Assembly: GCA_013396655.1 (NCBI GenBank)
Contig: WBMV01009281.1
Coordinates: 1 to 64,000 of the forward strand
DNA: 64,000 bases
From: Campylorhamphus procurvoides
Taxonomy: Eukaryota > Chordata > Aves > Passeriformes > Dendrocolaptidae
Direction of reading: 5' to 3'
In this document: piece after piece, positions 47,216 through 62,409 of the stretch
Layout: every line of letters begins with the position of its first letter
Position numbering within the stretch: position 1 is the stretch's first letter
Translations under genes and position numbers: made by a program
The notes under the pieces: generated by a model
What the model was told of the DNA's origin: nothing
Database searches by the model: none
What the model saw: the letters and a program-made list of their open reading frames with translations, nothing else

Positions 47216-50200
47216 TGACCTTGATTGTCTGAAGAAATGAATGCTTTCTTAATATGTGGAACTTAGGATACTGTAAGTAAGAAGTAGTATAACTACTACA
47301 TATTACACTCCCCTATGTTCTCCTCCAGATTCTGAGCACAGATGTTTCCATGGCAAACACCTGAAAGAGGACTGTTCTCTTTAATAACAACATAGAAGTA
47401 TTAAGCTGGAATAATAAAGTAAGGAGGATGGTGGTGTAAACAGTGAGTGCTAGAAAGAAAGGGGAAGCACTGAGTGGCTAACATAATAAATACTAACTGG
47501 GTTTTTCAAAAATAAACTACTTTTCCCCTTCAATTTTAGGTTTCAATTTATTTTGAGATGTACAGAGACTATAAAAGGTAAAGTGATTTATAAGTATTAT
47601 ACCCATAACACAGAGAAATGAGAACAAGTGATGAGTTATGGAGGTATGCTTTATAAAGAGCACTATAAAGTCATAGCTTTCCCATTAGGAGAGGACTGCA
47701 CAATCCAATTCAAACCTCCTATTTAATACAAAGCTAAATTGACCACTTGTTCCAGAGGCAATGTTAAAGAGGGAGCTGGGGCTTGCTGGAGGAAGAGATT
47801 AGCTGTGATTGCCAGCCAGCAGGCCAGAACACACATGTGAGGCATAAGCAGCACTTTAAAAAGGTCCTTCCAGGAAAAAGAAGTGCAGGATAACCAACTG
47901 ACAAGGAAAGGACTAACCATTCCAATGGCTTTCCTGACACTGAAGGAACTGTATAGTTAGGGAGATTCAACCAAAAGAAATACAAAATTACCCAGGGCTC
48001 AGGAAGGGGAATTCTGGTATTTGATTTGTTACTTAATGGAAGGCAGTACTGAAAGGAGGGATAAACATCTTTATTTATACTCATCAATTTTATAAGTGTT
48101 GCTGTAGCTTTTATATTCTTTTATCTTCCAGTAAAGACAGTACTATAACACTTTATTACTTCTCATAAGGAATATTTTTATGCAAGACATAACGATTCAT
48201 TTTAGAGCCATGCAGAATTACAAATTTCAGTTTCTGGAAAAATAGACAACTTACTGTTATCATGATCAGCATGAATGCAACTAGCTTATTCAGATTAATT
48301 TCTCTTCAGTAATCACTACAATATACTGTCCAGAATGGCCAAAGCTTCCATACATCCATTTCAGAAGCTTGGTGTAGCTCGTGGGGCTTTGATTCCAGCT
48401 ACTGAACCAGTCTAGGAACACATTTAAAATAAAATCATGCATCCAAGCAGAAGCAGAGTGATCCAACAATTCTCTCCTTTCCATAGAGATGCAAGAAATA
48501 AAAACTGCAGGGACAGACTTGATGTTAAACCATTTCCTCCCATTCCTGTCCATGGTGCTCAAAGTTTCATCAGTTACTGACACAAGTCAGTGTCTTACTG
48601 AAGAAAGCTGTTTTCAAGCTGGATTTAGAATGAGTCCAAGTCTCTCTCTCAGCAGATCAGAGGAGCCTGAGAGTACAGCTCTGTACTGCTGTCAGCTCTG
48701 ACAGGCACACAAGTGTCTGCCAAGCCTAACCCCCAGTGGTAAGAGGGTTGGTTTACATTTCTCTTTGTTTCTCTAATTATTACTTTTCCAAGTAGATGTT
48801 TCATTTTATAAAAACATGAGGCACTTTAGATATAATAGCTCCTTTTACATATGACAGTTTATAAATATTTTTCTCAGATTTGCTGCTTTCTCTGTAACTT
48901 TTTCCCCACAGAGTAAGAAAGATACAGTTAAATGTTGTCTACCGCAATCCAACATATTAGCTTAGAACAAGCATTAAAGATTGATTTGCTATCCTGAATT
49001 AGGGAAGGATTCCCTTTATTAAACATTATCTCACTGCATTGTAGACAACTGATTGCTGACAACTACTCTAAGAACAGAATCTGTTATTTTGCACAAACAT
49101 GGAATCCTGCTGCAGGTAACATGAGCTGCTCAGTGTTTTGCTTGTTGTATCCAGTGTTTCAGATATGAACATCGGTTTAATAAATTATTTGGAAAGAAAG
49201 TAACAGATAAAAGGAAAATACTGAAATAACTATCACAAGGGGAATCTCAGCTCATTAATCTGACATACAGAAAACCAGATCTGCCCAGAACCTGCAGCAG
49301 CAATGGAGATACAAGCACACATGTTTTATGCATGTGGTAGATAATCTCCAGGAAAAGAGAATCACCAGGACCAGTCATAAGGCAGTTTTGCAGCTGTTCT
49401 GCACCATTCGATTCAAACATTATACCAGTAGTTTTAGATTTATTGTTTTGGCTGGGTTTGGAGGTGAGCAAACTACTTATTTCACTACAGAAACACCAGA
49501 TTTAAAAATTAAATAGCCTCTAGAAGGTAGAATGAGTACTACACTGTAAAGGAAGAACCATATGCTAAAGGCTATGGCCATGGTCTAAATTTAACATCAG
49601 CCTCTGATGAAGTATCCCCAAATCACTCGTAAGATACCCAAAACTGCTCTCAAAATTATTGACAGTCCTGAGATGATGGCAGAGGCCTTCAAATAAAGGC
49701 AGAGGATGATAGCAGAGGCCCCAGGGATATAACCAGGAGTAGTTCATTTCTGTCACACAAGGAAAGTGACCACGGAACAGGCTTGCAGACAGGATTGTGA
49801 ACAAAGAACACTTACAAAGGATTGTGCATAAGGTGAAACTGGGAACCCTCTAAGAAAAAGCAAGCAAGCAAATGACACTCCTAGTTAACTCAGTGAGCCC
49901 AGGAGCAAAGCAGGGGAAACAGCCACAGCCAAAACTGCCCTCTCAGCCAAGAGCCAGAGGCTGCTGGTGGCTTCTGTGGCACCTCTCCTGCTCTGCAGCC
50001 TGGGGGGAGCTGGGGGAGAGCAACCCTAACACTGCACAGAGGAGGGGGGCACCAAGGAGCACACAGCAGCTGGAACTCCTGCATTATTAGAACATTTTCC
50101 TGAGACTGCCTTCTTTTATTTGTTTTCTACAATAAGTAGATCTGGATTAGTACTCAGTCTTTCATTAGATCAGCAATAAAGTATTTGCCATGAATATAAG

Positions 50201-53200
50201 GTGTGCTGCCTATTTTCCCATGACAGTCTTACAAGCTTTGGAATATAAAGGCCATCCAACACACAAGCTCCTCCATTCCTTTCAGCCTGCAGTGACCATT
50301 TGTGTTCCCAGCACTGTCACAGAGTGCTTGCAATGCTGGCTCACAGAACTCCACACTGACAAAATATTCTCAACATGCTATTATAGCATGCCAGGAGCCA
50401 CAAATCATGATTCTCGTTTCCAACCCAAAAAGGAAGGTTTCTCTTATGTTAAATTCTGCACTGTAACTGTACTGTTAGCTGAGCCTACCTCAATTCTTAA
50501 AAATCAAAGAGAACAAAATTACTTTGTATACTGTCAGTAAACATACACCTTCAACAGTTTATCTGTGTCTGCATTAATGTTTGTGTTAGACCACAAACCC
50601 TCCCCTGATTTTCTAACAAAGCCCTAAGCTAACCTTTAAACCTTCACTGCAAGACTAGTTTGTGGAACTTTAAGGATTTATTAAGGAAAAAACATGGAAA
50701 AGCCAAACTCTTCTTTTCTTAAAATGCAAATTCTGTATTCAGCATTCATGCTAATTGAGCCTAATGAATATTACAGAGTAAGAGCACTACATCATTCTTT
50801 TTTTCTCAAAAAAAAAAGTATCACTTGAGAAACAAATGGAGAAAAAAGTTTAAAATTACATTAAAAAAAAATTGTGCCTCATGATCTGAAGTCAGTGTAT
50901 CAGTCCATAGATTATGTAATTCTCTTTTTTAAGTCTCTCTCTGGCACTCTCTCACTAAAACATCTGCTAGATTTTCTTCCATACTCTCTGATCTTTTATT
51001 TCCCAGATAACTGAACCTGGGATACCTTACATTTAAATGTGACTTTTTGGAATTCAGACTAAAGCCCCCAAACTGGTGACACGGAATATAATTCAGAAAC
51101 CCAGCTGCCGAGACAATAATTAAAAGCTAAAGCAGTGATTTACGGTGGCTATCAGAGGAGATTTAAAACAAATCTTTGCAATCAATATACAAAACAGGCC
51201 TTGAGAAGCAATAGCTTAGGCTGGCAATACACACAAACCTCAAGGCTGCGAGAGGCATTAATTTAGGGCCAAATCCCAGTGTCCTTATTCCCATTAGCTA
51301 TTATCCTTCCGTGAATGTGTTCGCCTCACCCTGGGGAGTTGCCAACCTTGCAACTCTACAGTAGGAAAGAGGTTACTAGGAAATACTCAGAGATTAGGAA
51401 TGCAATAAAACCACTGCTGAAGCGCTGACAAACACTTGTTTCTGCAAAGCGGTGTGTCCTGTGATGCCATCACTTTGCCAGATGCCTTTCAGGCCCTGCT
51501 CCTCTCCCTTGTATTTGATAACTTCCCCAGCTCTCTGCATACTCATCATCCTTTGCTTAACGAGCCGTCACTTCGCAGTTCATTTGTCTGTGTAGGAAAA
51601 TACATCACTGCTCGTGGTACTGGCTCATCCTCTGAATAAATGACCATTTCTTGTCATAAGAATAGTCCCAATGCCAGAGCCAATGCCATTTCCTTATCAG
51701 TTGGATTGCTGCTGATCCCATTCCAAGAACAGAAGAAGAGAATTTGTCTCAATCCTTACACAATTATGACAGGTCAGAGAGAACAGGGAAGTATAATCCC
51801 TAAAAATGAACGATTTAACTGTTCTGCTAGAAATGAAGCCAAAAGCAAACAGAAACAAAGCTTTTGAATAGTGAGGAACTTCAGATACTAATGAAGATAC
51901 TAATTTCTGACTGGTGAAGTTAATTTACAAAGCAGGGGGAAACAATTTTCTCCAAATGAATGTTGCTTTTCTTTTTCCCTAGAGCTCTTGGAGAGGGGAA
52001 CAGAGAAGACTGCAGGTAGAAAATGCCATGACTCACACTCAGTGAGCAAGAATTCCAAGAATTCCAAATAGCCTCTAAGTGTACTTTTCACAGCAATCAG
52101 TCTCTGGGTAAAGAGGAGTATAATTTCCAAAACCTGTTGGACTTGGCATCCAAAGAAAAAGCAGTTCTCTCATATTCATTTGTCATACTTGAGTATATCT
52201 AATCTTCTTTTAAGCTTTCACAGAGACTGTTTTCAGTATGGAACCAACTGTGCAGATTAAAGCCATGTCTGGGGCTTGTTTAGACCATTTTGCACATCTT
52301 CATCAGGCTGTTTCTCTCTAGTTCCCAGCCAAGAGTAATTCCTCTAACTGGGAACTGCATCCAGTAATGTACCAGAAGGACAACACTTAAACACTAAAAC
52401 ACAGTGCTCATGTAAGTTGGAAAAACTGAAGGCATGCAGGAACCTAAGGAGGATTGCTACTAATTCTAGGACTGTGGTCATCTTCCTGTGACAGAAGAAC
52501 TCCAATACCCACAGTGATGTGGCTGGAGACAGTCCTCTACAGAGCAGTAAATCATGACATTTCCAGTACACAAAATCTGAATAGTATTTTGCAGAATAAG
52601 AAACAATTACTGTGCTATTTTTATTTTAAATGTTCAGCTTCTTTCAATCATAAAAGATTAAACTGGACCATGACATGTCTAAGTTCATTTTCATTGCTCC
52701 TTACGTGCATGAAGGGGTATTAAATGTGGTTAACTATTAGAACATACACAGGACACTGCTGGCTTATATATAAAAAGGAGGATGGATATTTATTAACAGG
52801 GAAATATAAAAAAATCTAAATTGATGATGACAAGGTTAGGCATGGTGGTTTTTTGATGAAGTATCTGTCAAGATATGTCACAAACCATAGGCTGTGTGCA
52901 GATTTCATGAACAGCTGCACAGCTTATGGTAGGAGATAATGATGTATAAGAATGAACATTAATTTAATATTAAACTGATATAACTTGACTTCCTGATGTT
53001 CAACACAGTATTTTTAGTCTAAGAAATACCTTTCCTTAGGCACTGAAGCAGCAGAGCTTCAGTTCAAACTCAAGTACACCAATTTGAGCAGTATCAGGTC
53101 ATGGAACTTTCAGGTTAGCTCTTAAAGTCATAAGCACCAGTTCAAACTGTAACAGTGAGAAGCTCTAACACTGCAATATTTACCCTGTTCTTTTCAAATG

Positions 53201-56200
53201 CTCCTCAAGGCTGTGGTCAGTGGCAGCAGCACCAGCATGCCTCCATAAAACATACAAACAATTTTCTTTTTCATCAAAAGTCCCCCATTATGTAACAGAA
53301 CCAAACCACCATGCCCCAACTTTCAAAGACTATGGTGTTGCATGGCCAGCAAAGCAGTGAGCCAAACCTTCTGACAACAGGAAGGAGAGATGAAAGGTAA
53401 TAATCACCCCTCCTGCTACCACATCTTTTGGGCTGGAGAGTCTTCCTTCCCTTAAAACTTTGTTCAGGGGCCTGGGATCTGTTGATGAAATCAGCTACCT
53501 GCCCTGAAAGATGCCAAACTACCCAGAATTTCTATCCCTGAAGTTCCACTGAGGCTCTCCTCCTGTTACAAATCTTACTCTCCCTGAAAGGCAAACTTGG
53601 CTGCTCCCAAAGCCCTTCTCCATTGCACAGCTCTGCCAGATGATCCCTGGATCCTCATTTCCTCCAAGAGCAGAAGCAGCTACAGCAGACAGAGGTGAGT
53701 CTGACAGACAATTCCCTTGCAGCTTCCCAGCAGCTCCACACAAAATGCCTTCCTATTAAAAATACTGCAGTTTTACTGCTAGGCAGTATCTGAGGAGGGT
53801 AACACTGGACTTAACGCTGACAGAAGCTACAGCTGAAATATTGCCCCTGAATCCCGAGTGAGGAGAGGATTCCTCTCGTGTCCTTACCTGTTAATTACAG
53901 CTCTAGTTAGTGGTGTTTAGCACCTCCTGCTGCATTGCCCCCTCACATCCCAGAGAGGCCTTTGGTAGAAAGAAATCTGTAGCTGGAATGGGATGCTGGG
54001 GCAGACATTTCTTCCCCTAGCCCAAATGAATTGTATTGAAGTAAAAATGAAAATAAATGCAGTCTGATAGGTTCCTTCAGCTTTCTGCTTTCTCATGCCG
54101 TGGGATTTATCTCATGTCACAGGTTTGTCCTGGCAGTGCTTCCACTACCACTTACACTGGCCAAGAACTGAAGCAATAGACTGATCACAGGGCATTTTTT
54201 TTATGCTCAGGTGTGACTGCTTTCAAACTTCTTACCATCATCAAAGAATAAAGGAAGCTTCTGGCTCCACCATACCCCAAGCTCCACTTCCAAAAGCAGT
54301 AACTTTTGGAAAAGGCAATGAAATGAATTTCCCTTGACCCAGAAGAGCCTTATATCTACCTTTATCACCAACCCCAACAGCAACAGTTCAAGACCAATCA
54401 GAGCTGTACAGTGCCACCCACAGCCTCAGCAAAGGTGGTTTTGCATATGCAACACCAATATATTGTCTCTCTTTTACTGACAGCCCTTCCCTCAACTGAC
54501 AGAGTGATAATTTTCAATAAACAACATTACTGGAGAAAGCAAAAAAAAATCATCCCCATTGTGCTGAAAGAACTGATAATAACAAGATGAGCTATTAAGT
54601 ACAAATTTTCTTACTAGAATATTAGATGTGACTAAATCTAAAGGAATATTTCACTTTGAAAAAAAGTTTTCTTTTAAGGGAAGTACTCTAAAATGTATGC
54701 AAGCCTAGAGAAAGCAAAAAAAACACCCCACAACTGAATATCTAGCATATGGAAAGTCTTTGAAATTATATCCCTGAAAGAGCTGTGAAAAGAAACAATC
54801 ATAAATGTAGCCAGTCTTGCCTTTCTGTTAAACAATGGTGGAACATAACTGTGTGCTTACTGATAATATTTTTCTCATTTGTACTCATTTCGGGTCAGAG
54901 TGACATATCCCTACTCAATATTAAACTGACATTATTCTTAAAAGCCGTAGCGTGGGTGGCAAGGAATCGTTTTTATCAGTCTGGCAGCAGCTTTTAATTT
55001 CTAGAGTCCAAAATATCTTGTGAACCTCTTGTATGAGACGGGTAATTCTGAGCCCCTTCACCTACTTGACATATTCCAGAGACAGAATGGGAGGAAATTC
55101 CTCAGCTGGCCCAAGTACAATGAAACACATGAAGACCAAATAATACTTCTGTTATTGTTACTATCAAACACAGAAATATATTAATATTTAATATTTTCTT
55201 TTTTTTAAATCCATAGCGATAGCTGGTTTTTAGTCCTGGTTGGACTTTTCTGCATCACAATGCCTCCTGCTGGAATGAAAGAGTCTGGAATTTCAGACAA
55301 GTAAGACCCAGTATGCTAATTAGAGGAGCAGATGTTTTCAATCAATTTGTGTTAGCCTGGAATTATTTTTTGACAGATATGAGCATGCACTTTGCTGTTT
55401 GGCCAATCCATAAGAGGCTGATTTCAGCAGGACTTTTTCCTAATGATTCACTTTGTGATATTTCATTTTTTCTTTTAAAGTGAAAGAGAGTACTTATTTC
55501 CCTAGATAAAACCTGTCTGGTCTACTGCTTCCTGTTATAAACTCTTCTCCTTAGTGATTTAGTACCACACATACATCCCACACCTGAACTACTGGAAGAT
55601 TTTAAAAAGTTGTAATCACTTTCAAGTATAAAATGAAGGCAACATTTTTTTTTCTCGTTAAAAAAATCCAATGGCTGTAAATATATGACACTCCAATATC
55701 ACTGTAACCTAGGAAAAAAGCTTGAAAAATAGCAGACCAATACTTGGGTTAGTGAAATCTGAGGGTCTTTTAACCAAGCTCCAAGCTTTTATTCTTATTT
55801 TTGCTTGTTTCTTTGGTAGCAATTTGCCTGGGTAGAGAGGAGGGAGAATCAACTGGATGCTTCCTGCTGGTGCAGAGCAAACCAGGCTCTGCTGCTCAGA
55901 AGATCAAAAGCAAATCAGGGCCACAGAGAATGGCAGAAGGAACAGAAAAGGAATTTATTCCAGGCAAAGATGCTGCTGCTGGTGATTGGATGGGATGAGT
56001 GAGGCAGTGACTGCTCCAGTCCTTATTCCCCCATGATTTCAGAGGCTGGCATTCTGGCTTTAGAAATGTTCACACAATGCATCCACGATGGTGGTAATGC
56101 CACCATCAGGAGGGGTCCTTACTGCTGCTCTGAGGAGTGTCCTGCCACAGGGAGCTTGGTGGTCTCCAGCTCGAGGCAGAACTCAGGAAGGATTGCTTTC

Positions 56201-59200
56201 CACAACACACCATAATGACCCACCACAACACTTTGCAGGGGTTGGTCCTTTCCTTCACACCTGCCCATTTAGAGCAGGGGCCTGATTTGCAGAACCAAGT
56301 GATATTGTGATTTCCATGAAAGCCACTAGGAACACTCTGTTCTTCCAAACATCAGACACTCCTCAGCATTGCAAGAAAACTCCTAATGCAAACCCATGGG
56401 GACCTGCTGCAGGTGCTACTCAGTGCTGAAGAAGCCTAAAGTCACAAGTGGCTTTCTGCCTGGAGTTTTGCCAAGGCTTCTCCAGCTGTGCCCGTGGGCA
56501 GTGACAGGAGCTCGGTGCTCTGCACCCCTCATCTTCCCTGACATTACCACATCAAACACCCCCTGTCCCAGGGGAGTTTCTTACCTGCTGTGCTCTGGAG
56601 ATGACAATGGAATAGCAGTACCAGCTTCTCTCACTAAGAACTGATGACAAGAGACCAGCTCCACCAATATTTCATGTAAGAAGGAGAGAAGCTCTGCAGC
56701 CTTTGCCTTCCAAGCCTTGTGTAGCTGTCAAGCTGCTGCAGGGCAAGATTTTGCATATAAATCAATGCTTCAGGGTGATTTTCCCTCAATAATTATGGCT
56801 TGTATCCAAATCCCATTTACCTCCTCCCCAAAGAGACAAGAAAAAAAGGCAGTATTTGGATATGGGGGGAAAGTAAAGATAATAATTTCGGGATTCAAAT
56901 AAATGAAGATATGCTGATAATAGGATTTGCAGAGTAAATTAACCTGCATGCAACCTCCACACCACGAGAACTGTGCTGCTACCAGGACCTGATAACACCA
57001 GCCCAGGGGAATCCCTCACTAATGGAGTCACTGCTGTTTGCTTCAGGTAATGCTTCGTGCAGTCAAAATTTGCCAGTTGCTCTGAGTAACTGGGTGTAGA
57101 GAGATTACTTCTCTGTCCTAATTTGATGATGTGAATTTCTTAAGGAGGAAAATTAGTTTTTACATTTTGTCATTATTTTTATTGCCAATTTTCCTAATGA
57201 ATTACAAAGACCAAGAACTATGCTGAAAGCCAACTCTCACAGTGTAAGGGCGAGGGGAAAAAAGAAAAGCTCAGTAAAATCTGATTTTCCTCATCATTGG
57301 CTCTTTCATATCCCAATAATCCATTTTTGGGACAGATTGTAATCTCAGACACAGTGTGGGCATCCCAGCATACCTAGGAAAAATCTGTTCCTGTGCATCA
57401 TGCGTGATATTAGAATCTGGCCCTTCCACTGGAGATGGAACATTTGCATAAAGTTCTTATGACTTTTTATAATGGCCATATTTTCTAATATTTGCAACTG
57501 TGCACATTTTAGCCTGGAATGCCTTTCATTCCACAGATGGCAATTATGGAAAGCCCTCACATTTGGCAACCACAAAAACAAATTTGTCTGAGACTACAAA
57601 GGCACAAATTCACCACAGAGCCTGGCCCTCTGAACACTTCCTTGGAACCTGGGTCCTGCCTTAGTCCCTGCTCCTGCACTGAAGTCAACTGGCCATGTCA
57701 GGAAGCAACTCAGACCTAAGAGCTGTCAATTACTGCGATTTTACCCCGATTTACTTCTCAAGTTTAAGAGTGAACGAACTTTCTGACTATATTCAGAAAA
57801 CCCTCTAGGCATACATTTAACTTCATACACAGAATTAGCCCCAGGGAGATCAGCCACATCTCTAATTACTTGGATGGATCATCATCGTTTTGTTCAGATT
57901 TTTCTTTATTTTCCCCACAATCAAGTCTGTACTGGAGTACAAGATAATACAGTCTGCAGACAGTGGACTTCTTGACCCCTGGCTTTCAGCTGCTGTTCCC
58001 TGAATGCTGATGAGAAGGTAAGTCCTGCCCATCCCTGCTCACCCTGTGCCCACTGGCAGGGCACGGGGGCTGGTAGGCAAACACACACTGAGATCTCAGG
58101 ATGGTGGATGGTCTTCACCACTGTATTGCCTTAAACAACTTTAAAACAATTTTTAATAGCATAGTTAATTTTTTCTTCAGGAAGACATAATCTGTTATTT
58201 GCCAATTTATTCTCATAAAACATCCCAGTTAACCCCATTTCATTCTCAAGCCCCAATGACTTTGTTTTCCAAGGACTGCTCAGTGTAACCCCTAAGTACA
58301 AGTTTTTATTAAACCCAGATAGCAAACACTCATTCCCTCTTACTTTTTTAGATTATCCTTAATTCCTTAGTCACAGTGCTTCCCTAACACAGCCCTCCAC
58401 TCCAACATCAGTGTGCTCACAGCTGCAGAGGCTCTGGAAATATGGCACAGCCTTTCTTCTTTTCCATGTATCCAAGATCAATGCAACTCGCTGCATTATT
58501 TTATGGCCACACAATTTAGAAATGTTAAGCGCTAGATAAATGTACATTATTATTTTGCCTCTCTGTGATGTTCACAGCACTTTCATTTTGATTTTTCACC
58601 TGCTACTGACTAAACTGTCATCCTATACTGCCCTTAAGATTTACACTTCTCTTTGCATAATAGTTTTCAGAGCTTCAGATCCAGCTCCACACCGCCTTTG
58701 ATTATTAGTAGGAATCCAGCTTCAGGTTTTAGGGTGCTTTCTGTGTTTTTAATAATACAGTAATTGCTTTACTTTTTTCATTTGCTGCACTTGCCTCCCA
58801 AATTTCTCTGAGAGGGAAAACACAAATCATTCTAACAAGGGCATTAATATTCCGGTGTGTTTTCCTGACTTATCTTTCAAGTGTGTTGTCTAACTACGTA
58901 ATATTTATTTGAGAAAAATACACCAAGGAAAGGCTGAGTCCCAAACCCGCACTGGTGTAAATCTGCACAGCTTACCTGGGAGCAGTGACATTCTGCTGAT
59001 CTCCATTAAATCTGCAGCAGGTGATGCTTTGCCTTAAACACGTTAACCCTTCTGCCTGCCTTCAGCACACCTATGCAAAGAGCAAAAAAGCTGAAGCCTT
59101 CCCTAGTTTTTCAGTAGGTACTTGAATGCTCCAAATAACCATCAGCAAATTGCAACCATCCCTTATGTTTCTGCCACTCCTGTAATGACTCTTGACTTTA

Positions 59201-59437
59201 GGAATGCCTTGTTTGCCTTCATCCAGCCATGGAAAAGGCTCTCAACACTGACCTTTGTACTGTGGCATTTCTGTCCTGCTAACTCAACATCCCCTTGTAC
59301 CTTCACACCATCTCTAGCCTTGCTTGAGGCTCTGCCCCCTTTCTCCAGTTGCTGTTCTCATCAAGGACAGTAAAAGCCTTCCAATCTCAAACAAAACTGA
59401 TTTGTTTCAGTAAATCAGGACATGGTACTGGTCTACC
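47216..59437. other. Unique sequence, no gene seen
   Basis: Two perfect short hairpins are present: CATGCTA (50,374-50,380) with TAGCATG (50,384-50,390), and GATGGTGG (56,087-56,094) with CCACCATC (56,100-56,107). Splice-donor-like sites near 53,887, 56,584, 58,013 and 58,976 lack convincing exons. No RNA gene, LTR or LINE fragment is recognised, and long reading frames are absent. Confidence 0.45.
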
Positions 59438-59486
59438 TTACATCCTGTGAAATCCTAGTGACTTTAGTAAGCCACACAGGATGTAA
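59438..59486. other. Perfect 12-bp inverted repeat
   Basis: TTACATCCTGTG at 59,438-59,449 is the exact reverse complement of CACAGGATGTAA at 59,475-59,486, with a 25-base spacer. The arms contain ACAGGATGT, a word typical of ETS-family binding sites, in opposite orientations. It could be a paired binding site or a simple hairpin. The stem does not extend enough for a typical microRNA precursor. Confidence 0.85.
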
Positions 59487-62409
59487 ACCAACCCACAATG
59501 TAGCTCACAAGCAAGTTTTTCACTACATGCCAATAAAGCTGGCTTTTCCCCATTAAATGCAACTTTTCCCCTCTAGTATTATCTGTCTTTCTTGAAGAAT
59601 ATCCTTCAGATGTTCAGTTCCTCTAGCTCCTTAGTATTTTCTGTTAACAATGATACCACAATTCACTGTTTCCCAACAGCCTTCTCAACTTCTTTCCCCT
59701 TATCTCTACAATAATTTTCGTGCTACTGAAAGCTAAAGGCTTGCTTTGCCATCCTGCCTTCTTGTGCAATTACACATCCAAGCCTTCTCAGTGGCTGCTT
59801 TGATACACTGTACATCTAAACCACTTTGTTTGGCAAGGAAACAATAACTAAAGGCAGTTTGTTTGCTTTCAAGTAAACAAAAAAATCCAACATTTTAAAA
59901 ATTCAATGGAGGGGTTCATCTGGCTGTGTCCATCCATCTCAGCCCAGCTTCCTTGAAACAAAATAATCCATATACAGTGAATGTTCCAGAAACCAGGCCT
60001 ATCCTATAAACCAGACCCAGAATATAACCTTGCAATGGCTGTGCTTTAAGTACTGCATGAGTTAACCATACGAGAGTGCTCAGTCAGAATGGCATTCCCT
60101 GTGTCCCTGAGGTTTTCCATGTGTCCAGGCAGCAGTTCCTGGCTCGTGGACAGTGGGGACAATTTGAATCAGGAGCCTTTGCAGACATGTCTATGCAGGG
60201 TGGCAGCAGCCTAGAGCTGTACAGACAAAGATGCATTTTACAGCATCACTGAGAGCAGTGCTCTAAATCAGACTGCAAGCACTCACCAAGAGGGATTGTA
60301 TTTTACTCTGGTCCCAAGTGACAGGGAAGGAACAACAGAGTTTTGACTGTACCTAGACTGGGGGAGTAGCACAAATAACACTGAAAAATGTTTTCTAATG
60401 TTCTGCTTTAAATAACTGTCTTCTGAAAGAGTGAAGATCTTCTGTCTAGACAAAAACTCTAATTTTTCTGTCTGGGCAGAAAACCAAATCAAATAGCAGT
60501 GAAGAATACAAAACAGAAAAGAGGGGGAAACAAAAAAGAAAGCAAAGAGGGGTAGCATATTTACTTCTTCTCAAGTCTGGGGAAAAATAAAAAAATAAAA
60601 ACCTTTCTAAACACATTCAGAGAATTGGAAGCACTGAAAAATCAGACCCTATTTTAATCACAAGGCCACATCCATGTTTGTGTTCATCACTACCTGTATA
60701 TGTGAACAAAAACCAGACTGTGCCCTGGAGTATCCAGCTTTCCTCCCATGACTCTCCCCAAAAAAGAAACTCTTTCAGGACAAGTTCATTGTATTCCTGA
60801 AAACTACAACTCCATTAGCCTATTTCTCTGAGGGAAACATTTTATTCGATATCCTGTATTTCATTCATCTATTTGTAATTAGGAGTGAGCTCACATTTAT
60901 ATTAAAAGAATTTAATGAGTGATGAATGACAAAACAGCATTTCTTGTCAAGTGACCTACTGCAATTGTCCCAGCAATGCTGGTAGTGATGTGTGTGCAGA
61001 GCTTGCTCTGCTCTGACACCAGGTAGGATGCTGTCTGAAGTCATTCACATCATGGGCTGTTCTATGAGGATTCCTCAGCAGACTCTTATGGCTGCACTAT
61101 CTTTTGGGAATGTATAAAATAAGGGTTCCTAAAATGGTGCTGTCACTGCACATTCATCAGCTGAAGTTGCCAGGACTATGCACGGATATGACACAATCCT
61201 AATTCCTCCATAAGGACTTGGTTGTGTGTGGAGGTTGCTGCTCATTTCATCTACCAGCGCAGAGTGTTAGTGAAGTGCAGAGTTTAAATAAGGTCAGGAG
61301 GTCAGCTTTCTCCAGGAGGCTGTGGTGAAATGGACTGTAAAATACTCCTGTTGTGTGCGAGAGTGAGAAGAAAGGATAGTATAAATAGGCACACTCAGTA
61401 CAAGGTAGAACCCGAATTTGAAACACAGGCTGATGATTTGATTTCTCCATTGGAATTCAGGAGAACCACAACTTAACACGTGTAGCAGAACAATTGCTAC
61501 AGCTTTTTCCCTGCCCTGTAAAGAGTAAATAGGTTCTTAAAAAGTCGCCCTCCAAAAGGCAGCAGTCTCAGAACTGACACCAGCTGAGCAGTTCACACAA
61601 TGAGAGTGGCACCAGCACCTCCACTTCTCCATTTTGCAGCTCTGTTAGAGATTTTTTTGATGCCAGAGTAGCTATCAGACACCTTCTGCTAGTGCAGTCC
61701 AACACTGTATCAGTAGCTATGGATGAACTGGGGACTTTCCCCCTCCTGTGTCTCCATTAGCACATAACTGTGTAATGGTTCTTTTTCCATGAACATTTCA
61801 GTGTCTGTGCAAAAGCCACAACAGCAAATACACAATACCCACAGCAGCTGGAATGTGGGAGACAAGGATTAAGGACATTTTTCTGACTAATTCAGATGAT
61901 AGATTTCAATCCTCTGCTGTTTTGGAGATGCTGTCATGCCAGCTAGCTCCTCTACTCTTAAGGAGCACATGGAAAGGTCATCTACATCCAATTCTGATAT
62001 TGCCCTTAAATTCCATGTCACAAGCTTTGCCTCCTGCAAACTCTTGCAGAAGAAATACTTGATCCTAAACAGATAGTTCCAACAGGTTGGATAACACTTT
62101 TTGTGCTGAAAATAGATTTGGAAAAATTCCCAAACTACATGAGATTATTTCTGAGTTTAATAGATTGGTGGCATAGAAAAAGAAAGCACTACATTATACA
62201 CAGAAGGCATTACAAAGTGCTTTAAAGCAGAGGTAGAAGGGCAGCCCCTTGTCTATCTACTAAGCTCTTACTTTATTAGAGTTAAGCTATTTTTGATGCA
62301 GTGTAACAGAATTCTTCATAGTCCCTCCAAGATGGAACAGTGTCTAACAGTTATGGGTTCCATAAGCAGCAATATGTGGCCAATAGTTTAGTCATTTGTC
62401 CTTTTGGAA
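59487..62409. other. Unique sequence, no gene seen
   Basis: No recognised gene, RNA or transposon. Reading frames are short and overlap on both strands. Confidence 0.5.

Noticed and set aside
56585..56640. 56-bp minus-strand exon-like segment with good splice sites
   Set aside because: Two frames are open, length is not a multiple of three, and no partner exon was found, so it cannot be told from chance.
57954..58012. Strong plus-strand donor (GAAG then GTAAGT) with an upstream CAG
   Set aside because: All three frames of the enclosed segment contain stops; a non-coding exon cannot be supported from sequence alone.
58978..59012. 35-bp minus-strand segment before a CCCAG/GTAAGC donor
   Set aside because: Too short to judge and the acceptor is only moderate.
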